From positions 1 to 64,000 of the forward strand of contig JBBPSI010000090.1 of the NCBI GenBank assembly GCA_038093515.1: 64,000 nucleotides of DNA. The letters are read 5' to 3'. Positions 1 through 12,200 of the stretch are shown here, piece after piece (within the stretch, counting starts at the first letter, position 1; the number at the start of each line of letters is the position of its first letter). The stretch is from Butyriboletus loyo (Eukaryota > Basidiomycota > Agaricomycetes > Boletales > Boletaceae). The position numbers and the translations under genes are program-made. Below the pieces are notes generated by a model. That model searched no databases. It was not told where the DNA came from and was given only the letters and a program-made list of their open reading frames with translations.

Positions 1-2335
1 ATGATATGTGGTGGATTTGGACGTTTTATTTAGGGTCGTACGACGACCATCCATCCATCCGATATATGCCCGGACCCCAAGATTGAGATTGTCGCTCGAG
101 GCCAACGTTTTTGGCCGCTTCTTGAGCTTTGATCGTTCATCGTCCGAATTCGGCCCTTTTTTTTTTTCGCCAACGAATGTGCTCCATACGTCCGCAAGAC
201 CGGTACGGTATCTTTTTTACGCCCGACTGCGTGGTAGGACGATGTGTCATATCACGGACAGATCGTTCCCGCCCAAACCCCAAGAAACGAAAATGGTCAC
301 GAGCGAACGAGAGATCGTGATGTTTCCTCGCCATTCATTCATCCCCCCCCCCCTCCACACACACAGCATTTCTCGATCAGATCGATGTACAACCGTACCG
401 TGTGCGAGGGGGCGGCAAAGACATGTCATATCATATCATATCATTTCATGTGCAACGACAACAGCAACGTTTTCAATATCCGAACGTGTCGTGCAAGAAG
501 AACCCGATCGTTCTTTCTCTCCTCCTCGCCTTATGGACGGACGGTCCGATTCAATCGATCGCACTCCCTGAAAAAAAAAAGAAAAAAAAAAAACGAGCCG
601 ATCTACTTCCAGAAAACCGAACACGAGGTTTCACCGTTGGCGACGATCGGAGGGAAGAGACGGCAAAGGGGCCACTCACACGCGCCCCGGAAGGTTGGCT
701 CGTGTGTCCGTCGAAATTTCGAAATTTAAAAAAAAAGGGGGGTGGGAAACACCGAGGCTTGATCCTGTTTGGCCCCTTTTTGGACTGGGTTCTGGCGAGG
801 TGGATAGAAAGAGATCGATACCACGAACGACGAGGGAATCGTCCGTCCTGCCGTAGTCGACCCTATGAACCTCCTTGTGGGTGAGGGGAGGGTCCTTTTC
901 AACAAGAATATATATAAATATATATATAAATTCGGACTTGCCCCATCAGTAATCAGTTGACTGCGCAGTACCGTGACGGCAATTCCGCGTTCATTGCGCT
1001 TTTTTTTTTTGTTAATACTCGCGGTCAGATGACTGGCTAGCGTTCTCTTTCCTCGTGGTGGGGTATAAGCGAAATCGGAGACGTCTTGGGATAAGACGAC
1101 TGACCGGAGAACGAGAGAACGTGAACGGATTAGCAGCCGTTACGTGCCAGTCAAAGTCCACCGGGCCGTTCGTGGTGGGAATTTGGGAGCAGAGGGAGTA
1201 GCGGAACACTTCTAAATAACCCAAAATAGACTCTTCTAGAAACGATTTTCCGGACTCGGCAGGCTGTTTTCCAAATCCCTTCTTTCACTATCCGATAAGA
1301 CTGCGCGACGAGGCACGCATATGTCTATATATATTCGCCGAGGAGATTGCCGGCATCGGGAGACAGCGGGCCGGGATTAGCCCTGGTGCCTGGGAATGCA
1401 AAATTTGACAAGATCGACGAGCCAAATATTGAAGCACGAAAGCTAATTCCGAGTTCGTTCAGGAATGGACGCAACAGTCCAGCTTGCGGAGAAAAAAACA
1501 TGTTCGTCTCGCACAGAGCGTCCCGAACTCACCTCGTATCGAGACGACAAAGTGCACGTGCATCGACTCGTCAGAAAACGCGCATAAAGAACCACCCCCT
1601 GAATGTCCTTCTTTTGCGTGCCCTTGAATAGATTGTGGTGGAATGACCAAGCGACAAACGTTACATACCTCTTTGAACTCTATTTCATGTCTCGTGTAAT
1701 ACAGGTGCAACAAATGGCACTCGTGAACCTAGAAAACGCCCTGGTGATAAGTACCTCACCACTCACTTTTTTTTTTTTTTGGAAATCTCTACTACCCATC
1801 CGCCACCCTGAACGAAATCAAGGACCGGGAATTAAAAAAAATGAAAAAGTCGTATCATTACACGAGGCTGGCTCCACTTCGATGACTTTTTCTGGCATAT
1901 AGAACATGCATGCTCCAAAGACTCTGTTACCTAGGAAATTCCCTGTATCTGGACCAGGATCGTGTGTGGATAAACGTGACCTTGCCTCGTGCCTGTGAAC
2001 TCGTCGAATGTCAGGATGATACCTAGTTTCGAACCAGACGATGGTTCGAGACTATCAGAATGGGCCGCTGCGGTGAAGCTTTGAAGGATTCGTTGGTTCG
2101 TTGACCACAGCACGGTCTGCCGGGGCTAGTGAACACACAATCGTCACACATGGAGCCATCCCATGACGACCGGTTGCTCATCTCCAGGGCCTCTGAGCCG
2201 TCTTGTTCCGTCGGCAAGGACGTCGTGAGAGCTCGTCGTTCTCTCCAAGGCTTCAAGCTGCAAAGGAACGTCGAATTCGTACAACCCCCCAAAACTGTGA
2301 TACGTACTAATAATCAAAGGACGGGCTAGCCTGGA
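1..2335. other. Gene-poor stretch, no supported gene
   Basis: I see no open frame with codon texture or splice structure that I would call a gene. It holds homopolymer runs, a short TCATA-type microsatellite near 424-450 and an AT-only tract at about 906-931 that could be a TATA region, but no coding start follows it convincingly. Confidence 0.5.
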
Positions 2336-2971
2336 TAGGGTACCGCACGGGTAACACCGTACCCGTATTTTGACGGTTTACCGAGGTGATGCTGACGGTG
2401 GGACGAAACACCGCGGTACGGTAGACTACCGCGGGTACTAGCGCGGGTATACATGTTCTCTACGCTAGCCATTGTTCATGCCGCCTCGTCTCGTTTCCTC
2501 TTCCTACTCGTCTTCCCCGTCATCCAGTCGATTAGGTCCCGAACGAGCAAGAAGTCATTTCTGCCCCACGCTCCCAGGCAGAGAAAAGCACGGGTTGACG
2601 ATGATGAGAGCCGGTTATGAGTGAAGTGGAGAAGTTGGCGACCTTGTGAGAAGACACGCTCGACTGCGGTAGATGCGGCCGGTAACAACGAGCTGAATGG
2701 TTTTGATCATGAAAGATCATGTCAGGACTTGAAATTTGAAAGGTGATGAAAACCCATCGATCCGAGTCCGTACATCGCGGCCGGACGCGTATCGACATCG
2801 TCCGTGTTTTCACATAGGGATGAACGAGATTGGATTCAATGGACGTGGACCTCAAAAATGCGAATGCGACAAGAAAGAAGTATACGTATGCCGACCGCCT
2901 TCAGCCGTGACATACCCGCGCGTACCCGTGACCAAAAACCGCGGTGGTACCCATAACCGTGCGATTCCCTA
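2336..2971. mobile_element. Decayed hAT-type DNA transposon relic
   Basis: The two ends carry an imperfect terminal inverted repeat. The left end starts TAGGGTACCGCACGGGTA and the reverse complement of the right end reads TAGGGAATCGCACGGTTA. Ends beginning TAGGG are usual for hAT elements, and the interior keeps a hAT C-terminal dimerisation domain on the minus strand. No clean 8-bp target duplication is visible: the flanks AGCCTGGA and GCCCGGCC match only in part. At about 636 bp it is far too short to encode a full transposase, so it is an internally deleted, non-autonomous relic. Confidence 0.7.
2476..2688 (-). pseudogene. hAT transposase C-terminal fragment
   Basis: About 70 codons in one open frame match the hAT family dimerisation region: a motif of the type LPA-S-AVERVFS-GR followed by an N-R-L-S segment and then an aromatic residue (A-W). 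The fragment ends in a lysine/arginine-rich tail. The BED finger and the catalytic part of the transposase are absent upstream on this strand, where other frames are broken. It is a remnant inside the relic element and cannot be functional alone. Confidence 0.75.
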
Positions 2972-4227
2972 GCCCGGCCCAGCCAGTATCCATGGCAAAC
3001 CCAAATCCTGCCAGCGTCGACACGGCTGCCTACTCATCTACATCAACCCATTCTCACGATCCACGATCAACGAGGTCGAAAGAAAAATCAGACCAAGTAA
3101 CCAGTGACCAGTGACCAGTGACCGGTTGACCAGTGTGTGTCTTCACCGTCACCCCCAACAAGCGCCGCAACAAGAACGATTCCGCCGAACGTCTGCAATA
3201 TCTCGATCGCAACTACCAAGCGCCAGTACATCGGAACCGAGTAAACCCCCGCGACTCCTGTTCAGAAAACGTATCTAGGACCGTGCGTAGGGACATCCTC
3301 TCGCTGGGATCCGAGACGTCCTCGACAGTTACAGCGACTCGTATACTTGTTGAAACCTGGGGGTGAGAGGAAGTCACGTGCCGAGAGCTGGCGCTGCTCA
3401 GGTTCGACTCTTTTTTTGCAAGCGCTGTTTAGTTTACGCAACGTTGCACGTACTTGGCGTATACGAACGACAGCATCCCTGCCATCGACACCGTATAACC
3501 CCTATTTGAGTTTAGGACGTAAAGCGTCGAACCGGACCGGTTACCACACACGTGCACTTGATTCATCACGGGGAAACCAACCGTTTTTTGTTTTCGTGTG
3601 ACCATGTCCCTCGATTGCTATTAATCACATCGTCGGTATCAGGTCGACCGCCCCCCCCCAAAAAAAAAGGTCATGCACATGATCTATCAACCGATCCTTT
3701 ATCAACGAAAAAAGGAAAAAAGAAAAGCGCATGCTGGGATCGAACGAAAAAGAAAACAAGATGCAGTGAGTAGAGCAGCGAAAGAGGAGGAAAGGAAACT
3801 AAAGGTAGGTTGGTGCATGGAAAACAGAATAGATGGAGAAAAAAAAAAAAAAAAAAAAAGTCACCAAGAAGCAGCGTAGTGTGTGGGCAGTGTACAATGA
3901 ATTAGTACAGATGTCGCATTTGTAATATCTTTGACTGATGGTGGTGGTGTGCTATGCGGGGCGGTGTGGGATATCGTGAGCGTCCGCGCTCGGTCTGGCC
4001 TTCCACCTTCCGAAGCGCACGAAGGTATATAAATACGCGGCCCATCCATGATCAGCGGTCGGGGTGGTGTGTGGGTACGACAGATAGATAGTGCGGTAAC
4101 AACGGGCAAAGAGAGTGGTTCAGGACAGGGGCAGGGGTGTCGCAAGCAGGCTCGAAATATTCATCCGCAGTACGTCTCGAACCACGCGTTCCATCAATGC
4201 ATCACGTTCCTGAGCCAACTGTATCGC
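2972..4227. other. Intergenic region, downstream of the exchange-factor gene
   Basis: No gene seen. There is a short direct repeat of the type GACCAGTGACCAGTG near 3100-3135, a poly-C/poly-A junction near 3652-3668 and a 20-base A run near 3840-3859. The part nearest 4227 is expected to hold the 3' untranslated region of the minus-strand gene. Confidence 0.5.
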
Positions 4228-7200
4228 TTAGTCGACAGGCAATAAGAAGCTCGCCAACGCCCAACCCACATCCCCTGCTTCGTACCCATCACCTTTGCTT
4301 CTCGCTCGCACGAGGAGTAGACAGTCCTCCCCGTCATCCACATACAGTGGCAGATCGACGTGCGTCGAGGGATGCCCGTATTCGCGCAGGACGTCAAACG
4401 AGTCGCCATAGACGAGTTGGAAGAACGGAAGGCCGCGGTATGAAACGCCAGCAGGTGGCAGGCAGGGGTGGATAGCTCGTGTGGTGTATAGCGCACGCGT
4501 GGCAGCAAGCGTGGGCGATGGACGTGCCTGATGTAAAGGCGACGGCACGGAACCGTTGGAGGAATGCGTTTGTGAGTGGTGCGAAGGAGAATAGGGTGGT
4601 AGAGGTGCATCTGTCGAATGGTATGACGGCGCGAGGGACGAGGGGGCACCTAGAGACTTGACAGAAGACGATCGTCGGCGATGATGTACAGGCCGAAACG
4701 TGTCAGTAAGCTTGCTTTTGAGACTCGGCCGCCGCTGAGTTCGTCCTCTATACTCCGAATCCAGTTCCTCCGCATCGAATACGTCAAGAGTCAGCGGGGA
4801 CGGCGGGTAGAAGTTCTCAAAATCCACAAAGACCTGCGAGGACTGTGATGGCATCGTTTGCAGAGGCGAGACCGCAGACTCGCTCTTCGTGCGTGGTGGC
4901 CCGTTACTGCCCCCACTATTCGTCTGCGAGAAGTTGGGCTTGAGACGAGGCACCGGCGGTTCCTCCTCCGTTCGACTGTTCCGACTGGACTTGCCAGTCG
5001 ACTTGGCCGATTTGCCCGACCGCAGTGATTCATCAGACGATCGGCGCTGTATCTGCGGGTTGATCGAGGCACTTCCGCTGCGTCTGCGGTTCGAAGGTAT
5101 GGTGTCGGTCGATGAGTGATGTTGATGGCTGTGCCGCTTCGCGTGGGACGAGTGCGTCGGCGATGCTTGCTGGTTCGACACACGCCCAGGATCAGGCGTC
5201 GCAGCTCCCTGTATCGTGGATGACGGTGCAGACGTCTTCCTCGTCGACCGATGATCCTTCCCATTAACCTCCCGCGCACCCTCCCTCTCCTTCTCAGCCC
5301 GCACACCCAGTTCCCGCAGCTCCTTCTCCCTCTCCGCCCACCACTTGTCTTTGTGCGTGATCCTCATCACCGACAGTCGCGCCTCGACATCGCCCCATCG
5401 TTCCCACCACACTCGCAACGTCTCTTCGGCCGCGCCGCACCTCTCCCCGTCCACCCTGAGCGCATCCCATAGTTCGGCCCATCTCTCTCCAACGGAGGCG
5501 TAGAACGCCGCTTGTTGCTCTGCGATGATACGTACCGCCAACCCCGTCGCTTTGTTCATCGCCTTCAACAGGACAGGCAATTCGGCTGACAACGCCGAGC
5601 GGAGGGCAAGGTAGGATTGTGACGCAGTGAGCAGGGCAGGTGCGTGGCGACGGGACTTGGTCGGCGAAAAGGGCGTGTGGAGGAGGGCGACATGGAGTGG
5701 TTCGAGCGAGCGCATCGCGTTGAGGAGTTTCGTCGGGGGCTCTATCATCGCTTTCAAGTTGCAAAGAAGAGGGATGAACAACTTTTGCAGCTCTTGTTCG
5801 AGGTCCGCGCAGAGACCTGGAAGGCTGGCCAGTAACAGTGTGAACGCATCGTATGCCTCCGAGCGTCCTTCGATATCGGGCTCGTCAGCGGAAGTGGTCG
5901 CGTCTAGTAATACAGACGGCGAAGGCGTGAGCCCGAGCACGGCACCAAACGTGATGCCCCATTGCCATAACGCGACTAACGCGTGGCGCATGCTGAGTCG
6001 CCACTCCTTCACGTCTTTGGCAAGTTTATCTAGGAAAGCTGCATACCTCTGCAACTCGCCTTCTAATCGTGCCACCTCGACAGCTTCTACGTTATCGGAT
6101 GCGTTCTCTGCGATGTCCTTGATCTTGGGCCCGCGGAGAGATTTCATCCGGCTCAGATGTGCAGAAGTAGCAGCTCCCATACCGACATTGACAGTCCCGT
6201 TGCCTTTCTTTGACTTGCCTGTTCCGTTGGCGGTGGGAATGGGTGCACCTCCGAGGACCTCCCGTACGACCTCCCAACGTCGACGGTCCTCGTTGACACT
6301 TCTTGCGACTTCCTCCATTCGTTCCCGTGCTTTTACGAGCGCAGGGCGGTCGCCATGGGAGTCGGGAGTGGCGTCGATGATGGCGCCAAGGAGAAGCGAA
6401 TACTTGAGAAGCCGCTGAACGGGCTTGATGAGAAGCGAAGGGAGATCCCAGGCATGCGTAAGAGAAGATGCGAGCGTTCGGGTATGCGACAGGTAGGCCG
6501 AGAGCGCCGGAGAGGAAGGGAGGGCATTAAGGTGGGCGAGTGCAGTCGGATGACGAGTGATGTATATCTTATAAGGAGGTTCGAGGGCTGGGATCTGAGC
6601 GCAGAACCAACGATGTGTGAACATAGGAGACAACGACAAAGAACATGTACACTCACGATCTCGAGGAATAACGCGCCTACTTTATCTTCGCCACTGCCGC
6701 TGTCGAGTGCGCCACCGAGGGCTTCCTCCAAGCGGTCAACAAAGTGATCTGAGAACATGGCTAGATCGCCGATGTTCCCAAATATGATGCGAACGTCGTC
6801 CCGGGTCATCGGGGGACCAAGCTGTGAAGAAGCTGTAGAAGAATCGGAAGCTGTAGAGACTGTTCGCGATGAGGAGCCCGACCCAGAACCGGGCGAGAAG
6901 GGTGGTGGGCTAGGCGTGCCGTTAGTGTTGAAAGGTGCCGGTTGCCCTGCGAGTCGACGCGAACCACGGTTAGAGGATTAGCATAAACTGGCATAAAAGG
7001 GGGTGACCTGCCTAGTGCGAGTGGGATATGTATATCGCGGATCAATGCAAGATCTGATGCGTATGCGCGTTCTGAAGAAAGCAATTCACGCAGGGCATGA
7101 ACTCTCTTTGTCATGACAGTCGGTTGATTCGGTGTCGTAGGGCCCATTGAAGCAGGGCATGTGGAAGCGTCGAGGGTGAGGCTGTCCATGGAAGAAGGCT

Positions 7201-8032
7201 GGGATGGGTCCAGATCATAGTCTTCTTCCTCAATGTCGTCGCTGTCGTCGATGGTGAGCTCATCTTCTTGGTCGGGTGGGAGAGGCAAGGCTTTGTCTTG
7301 GATGGCCTCCGCCTCTAGAGTGGCAAGGAGGGCGGTGAGAGACCCTCCGAAGCTCTCGCGGAGGGAGGGCATCAGGATCAGTTGAGTGTCGTCCTCGTCG
7401 ACGCCGAGAGAAGGTGCAGGGGTGTCAACGGTAATGTCAAAGATGGTCGCTCTGGGTGTTGTTCCGACGAGGGCTGTAGGGGATGGCTGGTAGTGAGGAC
7501 GTGGACGGAGTGGTGAACGCGGAGGGATGGCTGGCGGAGGAATGCGAGTGGTAGTGGTCGTCCCGTTGGACCCGTTCTGAGTGGTACCGCCGTTGCTGAT
7601 AGTGGTGCTATAACCTCCTCCTGCTCCGCTCGACTTGAGATTCTGCAGTGACTGGGGGCGTTTGTAATTTCGCGGCGCACACACAATGCCCACGCGGCGA
7701 TTCGACCGAGCCTCATGTTGATCTCCACGGACCACCACCGTCTCCGTTCCTCCACCCGGCCTGTTTGCTCCTTTCTTGTCCATTTCCTTCGTTGCCGATT
7801 CGCCAACGACCGACTTCCGGCCTTGTACACCCTCCCTGCTCGCCGAAGCCTCGTTCGCGTCACCCGAAAACACGGCCTCTCGGTTCTTTTCACAACACGC
7901 CTCATCCACCCCTTCGCCCCCCACGAGCCTCATGGCAGACCCCGAATCTAAATCTCCGCGAATACCGATGCCTGGGCTCGTTTCCGCTCTCGCCTGTTCC
8001 GTTAGCCCGTTGTCTCCTCGCATGCTTAGCAT
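4228..8032 (-). CDS. DH-BAR Rho/Cdc42 guanine nucleotide exchange factor
   Basis: Predicted 1214-residue exchange factor that would load GTP on a Rho-family GTPase, probably Cdc42, at the cell cortex. I model three exons: 8032-7008, 6909-6657 and 6594-4228. Intron 1 (98 bp) ends at CCTAG just after a CTAAC branch-point sequence, and intron 2 is 62 bp. The phases agree. The first ~300 residues are low-complexity and acidic. The DH domain begins near residue 305 (RVHALRELLSSERAY) and its CR3 helix reads LLIKPVQRLLKYSLLL. It is followed by an alpha-helical region typical of a BAR domain (about 640-880), a serine/basic-rich linker, and a C-terminal SH3-like segment ending FLLPVD. DH followed by BAR resembles the Tuba/Gef1 class. 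No PH domain is evident, as is normal for that class. The start codon is the first ATG of the open frame. Confidence 0.85.
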
Positions 8033-11000
8033 TTCTCTGTCCTGTCGACCGAAACAGCACTTATCAGATGCGATCAGAACGAAAACTTGTCAACGAGGCT
8101 GTAGAGCAACCACCCAACCACCTTGTTCCCAGAAAAAAAAAATGGAACACTCTTGAATTTCGATCGAAGAATGATGGATCGAACGTTCGTTCGTGTACGT
8201 ACGTCCCCGCCCTCTCCGATCAAGAATACAGAGGCACTGCAAATCCGCGCTTATTACCGAAAAGTCACAATGTGTGTGTCGCAGGAGACGGACCACGTTG
8301 ACGCCTCGCACTTCGAGAGCTATGTTTCGCTCGGATTAGATCCGGGAGTACTAGTCGCCCGGAGCAGATGCACCGTTTTCCCAGAATGGTTTAGCTTGCA
8401 CGCGTTCAGGTTAGCGTGAAGACTGAGTAGAGGGCACGTTGACAGAGATCCTGGTAGCGGGTGGTGGCTCGACAAGCATTTCCGAATATGACTCGTTGAC
8501 GACGCACCTCGGTTCCAATCTGGTGACGGTGCCGTAGTAACTAGATGTGGGAAATTTGCTGCACGGTTGGGCTTTGCAAGGGGAAGTATAGCTTGATGAT
8601 AACGTGGAACTGAAAGTACGGCGGCCGAGAGAGGTCAGGGTAACCCACGACGCGCGGCAAGAGGCGTTACCTCGAAGTTCGAGCGTTGACGACACGTACG
8701 CTGTGCGTCGTCACGAAATACTTCCAAACTGGTCCTGTGCGTTGTTCCTTCCGTATCTCGGCGTGTTGTGGGGACCCTGTTGTCGCAGTCTTGTACCGAA
8801 AACGCGCCTCGATATAGGCAAATTGCTGCAGGGATGTTTAGAGAGTGCTGGAGGAGGGCTGTTGAAGAGACGAATGAAGAGGAAAGAGAGGCAAGAGAGG
8901 AAGCGCTAACGTCCGTACGTACACAGCTCGAATCTGTCCGCGGTGGGAGACCGCCTAGAAATCCTCCTGACAAGTTTCACGGAAGGCGTTAATACGACCG
9001 CTTGCCGAGATCGAAATCCGGAAACAAACGCGTCACATCAACGCTCATGTCCAGTTTGTACTCTCATTGTTAAATTCCCCCTTCTTCTTTAATTCAATCA
9101 AATCCTCGTTTCGCCGTCAAGTGCCAGCGAAGCGCACCCGTGACCTCGACTGGGCTGGCCGCCGGAGTCGCCCAAGGATAGGCACCTCCCATTTTTATGG
9201 CTCACCAAGTGGTCTGTGGCGCACTGCCAGCTTGGCAGGTGCCGGCGATTCACGGGACGACGAGTCATGCATTGACAACGAACGATCACACGCCGGACTG
9301 TTCGTGTGGGACGTATGGAGTCCGAGGATCTGTGGCTGCTTAATTGCAAGTTCTTACACACGCGTAAATGAAACTCGTCAGATGTATCAGACCGCCTCTT
9401 CATGTCTCTCCAACCCTGCAATGGGCTGTCGAAAATCCGGTCTCGAAACAGGGTGAACTCGGATGTAGGGAAAGCGGACGTCGCCCAGAAGTCATTCGTG
9501 GATAATTGGATATTGGAGTGCTCGGTTGGCACATCTTTATTCGAATGGGCGGCTCGAATCCCAGCGTGTTAGCACTACGCGGGGGTCACCGTGGTTACAT
9601 TATGGCAAGCTGGTTCTCCGGAAGCAACTACGAGACGAACTGGGTAATCGGCATACGGACACGCTGGAGAACCAAAGGGCCACATGCTGGAATGGAAACG
9701 CTCCGGATTTGAGGTGCCACGTTCGTTACCCAAAATCTGGTCCAGCGATAGAGGGACCCAGAACAGGAATCTCGAACTCGGCCAGAAACTTTACGTCCAG
9801 TTGTGAGTGCTTCGCTGGCGAGGGTATGGAAAGCCGGACCCATTGGCACCGGCGCTATACGTCCGTGCAGGACACCGAACACTTCTCACTGGGTATCGTC
9901 CATGTAAAAACATCAGACCAAATGGTTTTCCAGGAAGCTACAAATTGTAAAGGGTAACAGGATGTCAAGTGTCTGCTACTACGCTGCCTGATCAGCCCTC
10001 GAATGACTGCGTGCATCGGACAGGGAAGCCAAGCGAACCGGCTGACGTAGTAAAGAATGCCAGTAGATGAATTTCGAAACAACCAGGCGCGAGGGTGTAC
10101 AGGTCGAACCTGGTGGCGAGGCCATTGACGCACGAAGCGGAAGTGCACATGAATGCGCAGACACGGAAAGACGCGCAAATGGAGGAGAACGACGGAACGA
10201 GAAGCGTTGATCGTGGAGATGAAGGAGGAGGGTCCGAGGGCACTCATGCGATCGACAACGAGACTCAGAGAAGGTTATCAGCGCACCTCAGCATACGTCA
10301 CAGACTCACCCAGACCGCAGAAACCACCTGACAATGCCGCACAACGACGAGGTGAGCCCCCGAACGCCGAGCTCTAGGGGGAGAAGAGTAAGGTCACGGG
10401 CATCGACCGAAACAGATGCATCGGGAGTACCATGCCGTGACGAGGACGCCAGAAACCGCCCGAAGAAGCTGCAAAACGTTTCAGAATGCGTCAACGAAGG
10501 CATAGAGCAAAGGAACAAAGAGAACTCATCTTGGAGAGCTCAAGGAAAACCGAGCGAGTGGTGCGACGAAGTGCATACACTAGGCGACTCTCACAGCGAC
10601 CTACGAACCAGCGCATTGCACATGCGAACGCGTTGAGTATAGATAGAACGCCAGGAGGCGACAGAGGCGAGCAGGAGTCAAGAAACGACGAAGACATTTT
10701 GATGACAACAGCACTGAATACAATCGGTGACGATGCCAGATGGATGGTGCAACGAGTCGATACGAGGCTGCTAGCTGGGGATGAGGGTCAGAACAAGCGA
10801 GACAGACGCAGCAAGACGACCAACGTACCTGAGTCATTCAGACATTTTGATGTACGTATCTGAGGGTTTGCGTGGACGATACCTCGGCGATGGTATACGG
10901 GCGGGAGGTGTCGTACACCGACGTTACCAAATTTATCGTAAATCAGTGGGGCGCGAAAGGTACTGGGTGTAATTACGGTGTCGCTCGCCAGAGTCTACTT

Positions 11001-11059
11001 TGCACTAGGAATTCCGGATGATCTGGATCAAGCTCCAAAGAATGCAATGCAAAAAACAG
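8033..11059. other. Long interval without a supported protein gene
   Basis: Upstream region of the exchange factor followed by about 2.5 kb with many short open frames on both strands and no recognisable domain or consistent splice pattern. On the plus strand a frame rich in arginine and glutamate stays open from about 10153 to 10377 and again from 10453 to 10863. The same frame is broken by stops between them unless an intron from 10352 is assumed. It could be an unrecognised or decaying gene. Confidence 0.4.
11051..11056 (-). terminator. RNA polymerase III terminator
   Basis: Six consecutive T residues on the minus strand, a few bases after the 3' end of the tRNA gene: the standard Pol III stop signal. 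Confidence 0.7.
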
Positions 11060-11145
11060 AGGTCGTACCAGGGTTCGAACCTGGGTTTCGGGAAATCAGA
11101 GTTTGTCTTCAAAATCCCGAGTGATAACCACTACACTATACGACC
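11060..11145 (-). tRNA. tRNA-Gln (anticodon UUG) with intron
   Basis: Acceptor stem GGTCGTA pairs with TACGACC. The D-arm (GTGTAGTGGTTATCAC) and T-arm (CCAGGTTCGAACCTGG) are standard, including the internal B-box. The anticodon stem CGGGA/TCCCG closes a loop with TTG at the anticodon, giving Gln(CAA). About 14 extra bases sit directly after position 37, the canonical site for nuclear tRNA introns. The discriminator base is T. This identifies the window as nuclear. Confidence 0.93.
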
Positions 11146-11306
11146 GTTGGAATGTTGGAGGATTTGAGACAATATGACATTATCACGCTTTGGTGTACCA
11201 ATCACTGTCGCGCTGACTTCGAAGAAAATACTGACACAAAATCGTAGATGGGGAAGATGCCGAAGTGATACAGCCAGGGTCCCGGCACTCGAAATGCTAC
11301 ACATTC

Positions 11307-11843
11307 TGTGGAAACCTATATGGTCACGTGGTAACAAACCGACAGACTGATGTGACCCGACTGACCAAACATATCGAATATGTAGATCTAGTATAAACTA
11401 GATAGCGGACTCTCAATACGATAACGCGTATTGCGCCCAAACCCTCATCTAAGCGCGTTCCACAATCGCCTCACACCATCTAGTCCTGAGACATCATTAC
11501 TATATTCGTCCGATTATATAACACACATTGCACTGCGTCCGTGCACGTACAGTAACCTGATATGGTCTTTCTGGGAGATTACGGATGTATAGTAGTATGC
11601 GTACACGGACGCAACGGCGATGTGTGTTATATAAGCAGACGAATATAGTAGTGATGTCCCAAGGGCTAGATAGCGTGGGACGATTGTGAACGCGCTTAAG
11701 TGAGAGTTTGGGGGCAATACGCGTTATCGTATTGAGAGTCCGCTATCTAGTTTATACACTAGATCTACATATTCGATATGATTGGTCAGTCGGGTCATCG
11801 GCCTGTCGACTTGCTACCACGTGACCGTATAGGCTTCAACACA
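11307..11843. repeat. Foldback (long inverted-repeat) element, MITE-like
   Basis: Two arms of about 240 bp are imperfect reverse complements. Landmarks on the left arm (GGTCACGTGG, GACCCGACTGACC, GATAGCGGACTCTCAATACG, a TATATAACACACAT block) recur in inverted order on the right arm. The central unpaired part is only about 50 bp (roughly 11550-11600). No coding potential. It lies 160 bp from the tRNA-Gln gene. The outer ends read TGTG on both sides. The arms differ at scattered sites, so it is not brand new. Confidence 0.85.
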
Positions 11844-12200
11844 TCCATATAACTTGGAATCTGGGAATCATCATTTCGAATTGAATGGCAACACGCCGCA
11901 TCACCGCTCATGTATTCGTAATGTGGGCAGAGGTTTCCGGTCACTGCCTACTGCTGCAGCGTAGAGATGGAATACGCTGTCAAGCATGATCGGAAAACGG
12001 GAGGAATAAAAGGCTTACTCTCAAAGTAGTTGAACCAACACGAAGGCTGCTATGCACATGGACTATATTTTGGCTAGTCTTGGTATCTCAGGTACAACGG
12101 ACGAGTGGGGTTCGATTTGTTGGCCCCGGAAGTTCTGGGGCAGGATGGTTCAAAACAAGTTTGAAGCTCCGATTTCATCTCTTTCATCGAGACTCCCATC
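11844..12200 (+). other. Upstream region of the single-pass membrane gene
   Basis: No independent gene seen. An open frame starting near 12052 overlaps the next gene and may represent a 5' exon of it, but I could not settle which frame is used. Confidence 0.35.

Noticed and set aside
3090..3135. Short direct repeats resembling a CRISPR array.
   Set aside because: Units are about 8-10 bases, adjacent and without spacers, in a eukaryotic genome; this is a simple tandem repeat.
5294..6418. Long plus-strand and alternate-frame open stretches opposite the exchange-factor gene.
   Set aside because: They are antisense shadows of a well-supported DH-BAR coding exon with biased codon use.
10153..10863. 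Arginine/glutamate-rich open stretches on the plus strand that might form a coiled-coil gene.
   Set aside because: In-frame stops interrupt them and the splice model needed is not unique; no family recognised. Left as an unannotated interval.
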